Below are positions 61,779-64,000 of a stretch of DNA of 64,000 bases, one piece after another. The stretch's first letter is position 1; each line of letters starts with the position of its first letter. Below the pieces are notes generated by a model, which ran no database searches, was not told where the DNA came from, and saw only the letters and a list, made by a program, of their open reading frames with translations. Source of the stretch: Methanomassiliicoccaceae archaeon UBA421. Its GTDB lineage: Archaea > Thermoplasmatota > Thermoplasmata > Methanomassiliicoccales > Methanomethylophilaceae. The stretch is taken from contig DAHB01000003.1 in assembly GCA_002498365.1 (NCBI GenBank), forward strand, positions 62,001 through 126,000, given 5' to 3'. The position numbers and the translations under genes are program-made.

Positions 61779-63404
61779 ATGTATGGTTCTGGAAATCAGC
61801 CTATAATAGTGCTCAGAGAGGGCACTGAAAGAAACAGGGACAGGGAAGCGCAATTCAACAACATAGCGGCCGCGAAAGCGGTGGCGGACGCCGTCAGGTC
61901 GACTCTAGGGCCTAAAGGGATGGACAAAATGCTTGTCAATACCATCGGCGACGTGGTCATCACCAACGACGGAGTGACCATTCTGAAAGAGATCGACGTA
62001 CAGCACCCCGCCGCCAAGATGGTGGTCGAGGTCGCCAAGACCCAGGACGCCGAGTGCGGAGACGGCACCACGACCTCGGTCGTAATAGCCGGAGAGCTGC
62101 TCAAACAGTCCGAGGAGCTCATCAACTCCAACGTCCACTCGACCGTGATCACCAACGGATTCAGGCTCGCGGCCGAGAAAGCGGCCGAAATTCTGGACGA
62201 GATCGCGGTACCGGTCAACACCGACGAACTTCTTGAGAAGGTCGCATCCACCGCGCTTACAGGCAAAGCCGTCGGAGAGGAAGAGGCCAAGCTCGCCAAG
62301 ATAGTGGTCCAGGCCTGCAGGTCCGTCGAAGACGACGGAAAGGTCGACACCGACGACATACACATACAGAAGAAAATAGGCGAGAACATCGGCAACACAT
62401 GCATGATAAAGGGTATCGTGATCGACAAAGAGCGCGTCCACCCCCGCATGCCCAAGAAGGTCGAGAACGCCAAGATAGCACTGTTCTCATGCGCGCTCGA
62501 GGTCAAGAAGACCGAGTTCGACGCACAGATACAGATCACCGACCCCACGAAGATGAACTCCTTCCTCGAGGAGGAGGAGAACAGCCTCAAGGCGATGGTG
62601 GACAGCATAAAGAAGTCCGGAGCTAACGTCGTCCTCTCCCAGAAGGGGATCGACGACCTGGCCCAGCACTACCTCGCCAAGGCGGGCATCTTCGCATGCA
62701 GGAGGCTCAAGCAGAGCGACCTCGAGGCCATCGCGAAAGCGACCGCTGGAACGGTAGTCGGCAACACCGCAGAGATCAACAGCAGCGACCTGGGATCCGC
62801 CGGCGTCGTCGAGGAGAAGCTCATCGGCGAGGACGGAATGGTCTTCATCACCGGATGCAAGAACCCCAAGGCCGTGACCCTGTTCGCCCGCGGAGGCACA
62901 GAGCACGTCATAGAAGAGGTGGAGAGGGCGCTCGTCGACGCGATCCGCGTCGTCGGAGTAGCCATCGAGGACGGAAAGGTCGTCGCCGGAGCAGGCGCAC
63001 CCGAGATAGAGGTCGGAATCAGACTGGCCTCCTACGCCTCCAGCATCGGAGGAAGGGAGCAGCTGGCGATCGAGAAGTTCTCGAAGGCCCTGGAGATAAT
63101 CCCCTGGACCCTCGCCGAGAACGCAGGAATCGACCCCATCGACAGCATCATCAACCTGAAGAAGGCCCACAAGGAACACAAGAACGGCGCCGTCTACGGC
63201 ATCGATCTCGACAGCGGCGAGGCCGTCGATATGCTCAAGAAGAACGTAGTCGAACCCCTCAGGGTGAAGAAGCAGGCCATAAGCTCTGCTTGTGAGGTCG
63301 CCAACATGATCCTCAGGATCGACGATGTCATAACCGCGCGCAGAGCCCAGTCCCCCCCGCCGGGAGCGGGCGGAATGGGCGGCATGCCTCCGGGAATGAT
63401 GTGA
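61779..63404 (+). CDS. Thermosome subunit (group II chaperonin)
   Basis: ATP-driven protein-folding chamber subunit, 541 residues. Motifs include the N-terminal [22 protein letters not shown], the ATP site [14 protein letters not shown] (near 95), the GDGTT and the catalytic Asp region in [16 protein letters not shown] (near 403), and the flexible [11 protein letters not shown] tail typical of thermosomes. GGAGG ribosome site and TTAATATA promoter precede it, and codon use is highly biased, so it is a strongly expressed gene. A hairpin terminator follows. Confidence 0.97.
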   Translation: MYGSGNQPIIVLREGTERNRDREAQFNNIAAAKAVADAVRSTLGPKGMDKMLVNTIGDVVITNDGVTILKEIDVQHPAAKMVVEVAKTQDAECGDGTTTSVVIAGELLKQSEELINSNVHSTVITNGFRLAAEKAAEILDEIAVPVNTDELLEKVASTALTGKAVGEEEAKLAKIVVQACRSVEDDGKVDTDDIHIQKKIGENIGNTCMIKGIVIDKERVHPRMPKKVENAKIALFSCALEVKKTEFDAQIQITDPTKMNSFLEEEENSLKAMVDSIKKSGANVVLSQKGIDDLAQHYLAKAGIFACRRLKQSDLEAIAKATAGTVVGNTAEINSSDLGSAGVVEEKLIGEDGMVFITGCKNPKAVTLFARGGTEHVIEEVERALVDAIRVVGVAIEDGKVVAGAGAPEIEVGIRLASYASSIGGREQLAIEKFSKALEIIPWTLAENAGIDPIDSIINLKKAHKEHKNGAVYGIDLDSGEAVDMLKKNVVEPLRVKKQAISSACEVANMILRIDDVITARRAQSPPPGAGGMGGMPPGMM

Positions 63405-63413
63405 AACCATTAA

Positions 63414-63446
63414 CGAGGGGGTACTTCCCCCTCGACTCAAATTTTT
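63414..63446 (+). terminator. Terminator after the thermosome gene
   Basis: CGAGGGGG (63414-63421) and CCCCCTCG (63427-63434) make a perfect 8-bp stem with a 5-base loop, starting 10 bases after the stop; T5 follows at 63442-63446. Confidence 0.7.
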
Positions 63447-63518
63447 AAGTCCGAACATATCCGACGGGACGTACGATGGCATTTGCCGTTAATAATGATT
63501 AAATGTCTGGCACCGTCC

Positions 63519-63541
63519 TACCATCGCGATCTACGACGGTA
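63519..63541. other. Imperfect palindrome in the recombinase upstream region
   Basis: TACCATCG and CGACGGTA (7 of 8 positions pair) flank a 7-base spacer. Large serine recombinases use short imperfectly symmetric attachment sites and often lie beside them, so this is one candidate; without the other end of the element it cannot be confirmed. Confidence 0.25.
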
Positions 63542-63580
63542 ACGTTAATGTTTTGATACATGGTCTTTATTTCTGTCCCG

Positions 63581-63596
63581 TCAGACATTTGTCTGA
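63581..63596. promoter_or_regulatory. Candidate operator of the recombinase gene
   Basis: TCAGACATTTGTCTGA has exact 7-base arms around two bases and lies directly upstream of the TATA-like ATTAAATA at 63601-63608. A further half-site TGTCTG occurs at about 63504-63509. This is a suitable place for a repressor. Confidence 0.45.
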
Positions 63597-63642
63597 AAAA
63601 ATTAAATATCCGTCCGACCTATTGTGATGTCGATGGGATCAA

Positions 63643-64000
63643 ATGCGGGCTGCACTTTACACGAGGGTGTCGACTGAAGACCAGGCCAAAGAAGGGTACT
63701 CCCTCGACGCTCAGATGAAGCGTCTGGAGGCCTATTGCCAGGTCAGAGGATGGAACATCGGGGGGAAATATAGGGACGAGGGGTGCTCCGGAAGGGACAT
63801 CGACCGTCCCGAATATCGCAGAATGTTCTCCGAATCGGAGTCCTGGGACATCCTTCTCGTTCTGAAGATGGACCGCATCCACAGGAACAGCGTCAACTTC
63901 ACGCTTATGATGGACGAGCTCAGGAAACACGGCAAAGAATTCAACTCCATGCAGGAGAAGTTCGACACCACCACTGCCATGGGCCGTTTCGTCATGGACA
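63643..64000 (+). CDS. Large serine recombinase, N-terminal part (cut by window end)
   Basis: The 119 visible codons encode the resolvase-type catalytic domain: ALYTRVSTEDQ with the catalytic serine (residue 10), GYSLDAQMKRLEAYC, YRDEGCSGRDIDRPEYRRM and VLKMDRIHRN with the catalytic arginine. The CSGRDIDRP form and wording match large serine recombinases (phage- or transposon-type integrases) rather than small resolvases. The gene runs off the right edge. It is the only mobile-element gene found and may mark one end of an integrated element downstream of the thermosome. Confidence 0.9.
   Translation, partial: MRAALYTRVSTEDQAKEGYSLDAQMKRLEAYCQVRGWNIGGKYRDEGCSGRDIDRPEYRRMFSESESWDILLVLKMDRIHRNSVNFTLMMDELRKHGKEFNSMQEKFDTTTAMGRFVMD

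Noticed and set aside
63619..63995. Two minus-strand frames opposite the right edge
   Set aside because: The plus strand encodes a serine recombinase with YTRVSTEDQ and related motifs; the minus frames are its antisense.

Overview
The window looks like a chromosomal segment of a methanogen-related euryarchaeon, most likely of the order Methanomassiliicoccales (Thermoplasmatota). Archaeal hallmarks include a group II thermosome, DnaG-type TOPRIM primase, archaeal riboflavin synthase and FAD synthase, FBP aldolase/phosphatase, archaeal TIM, Trm1, NreA with a C-terminal PIP-like box and Hjc. Many genes have a TATA-like box about 25 bases before a leaderless start; others overlap as TGATG or ATGA. 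The lineage call rests on codon use: TAG is almost absent as a stop, and larB is interrupted by one in-frame TAG in otherwise continuous homology, as expected where TAG encodes pyrrolysine. No pyl, mcr or rRNA genes lie in the window, so this is inference.

Layout. 0-3 kb: the end of a DEAD-box helicase and a complete four-gene riboflavin/FAD operon (ribB-ribL-ribC-ribH, minus strand) with a hairpin terminator. 3-24 kb: mostly housekeeping genes: sugar-phosphate isomerase, SHMT, iron regulation and uptake (DtxR-FeoA fusion plus FeoB), GluRS, a UbiD-type decarboxylase, PurA, Trm1, an NTPase, dihydroneopterin aldolase, NadA, Hjc, AspRS, FBP aldolase/phosphatase plus TIM, a secreted phospholipase D-like protein, and a peroxiredoxin. 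A C/D box guide RNA candidate sits at 16.8 kb.

24-27 kb carries a LonB-like AAA+ ATPase without a peptidase domain and DnaG. 27-48.5 kb is rich in nucleic-acid enzymes: a YhaN/YhaO-like SMC ATPase and nuclease pair, a DnaQ-like exonuclease and its decayed paralogue, an AddA/AddB-like helicase-nuclease pair, exonuclease VII (XseA/XseB), and an ATPase plus DUF4435/TOPRIM pair matching the plan of the PARIS anti-phage system. Interspersed are two CobQ-type genes, a ubiquitin-like GG-ending protein and a P-type ATPase.

48.6-64 kb holds a TPR protein, the TrkA/TrkH potassium system, a hisD-ppk1-ppx operon, larE divergent from larB (nickel-pincer cofactor), nreA, a radical SAM protein, the thermosome, and at the right edge the start of a large serine recombinase with a palindrome at its promoter, possibly the boundary of an integrated element.

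The observations most worth following are the amber codon in larB, the PARIS-like pair, the C/D box RNA candidate, and the concentration of recombination and defence genes between 27.8 and 48.5 kb. No CRISPR array, tRNA, rRNA or IS element was recognised.
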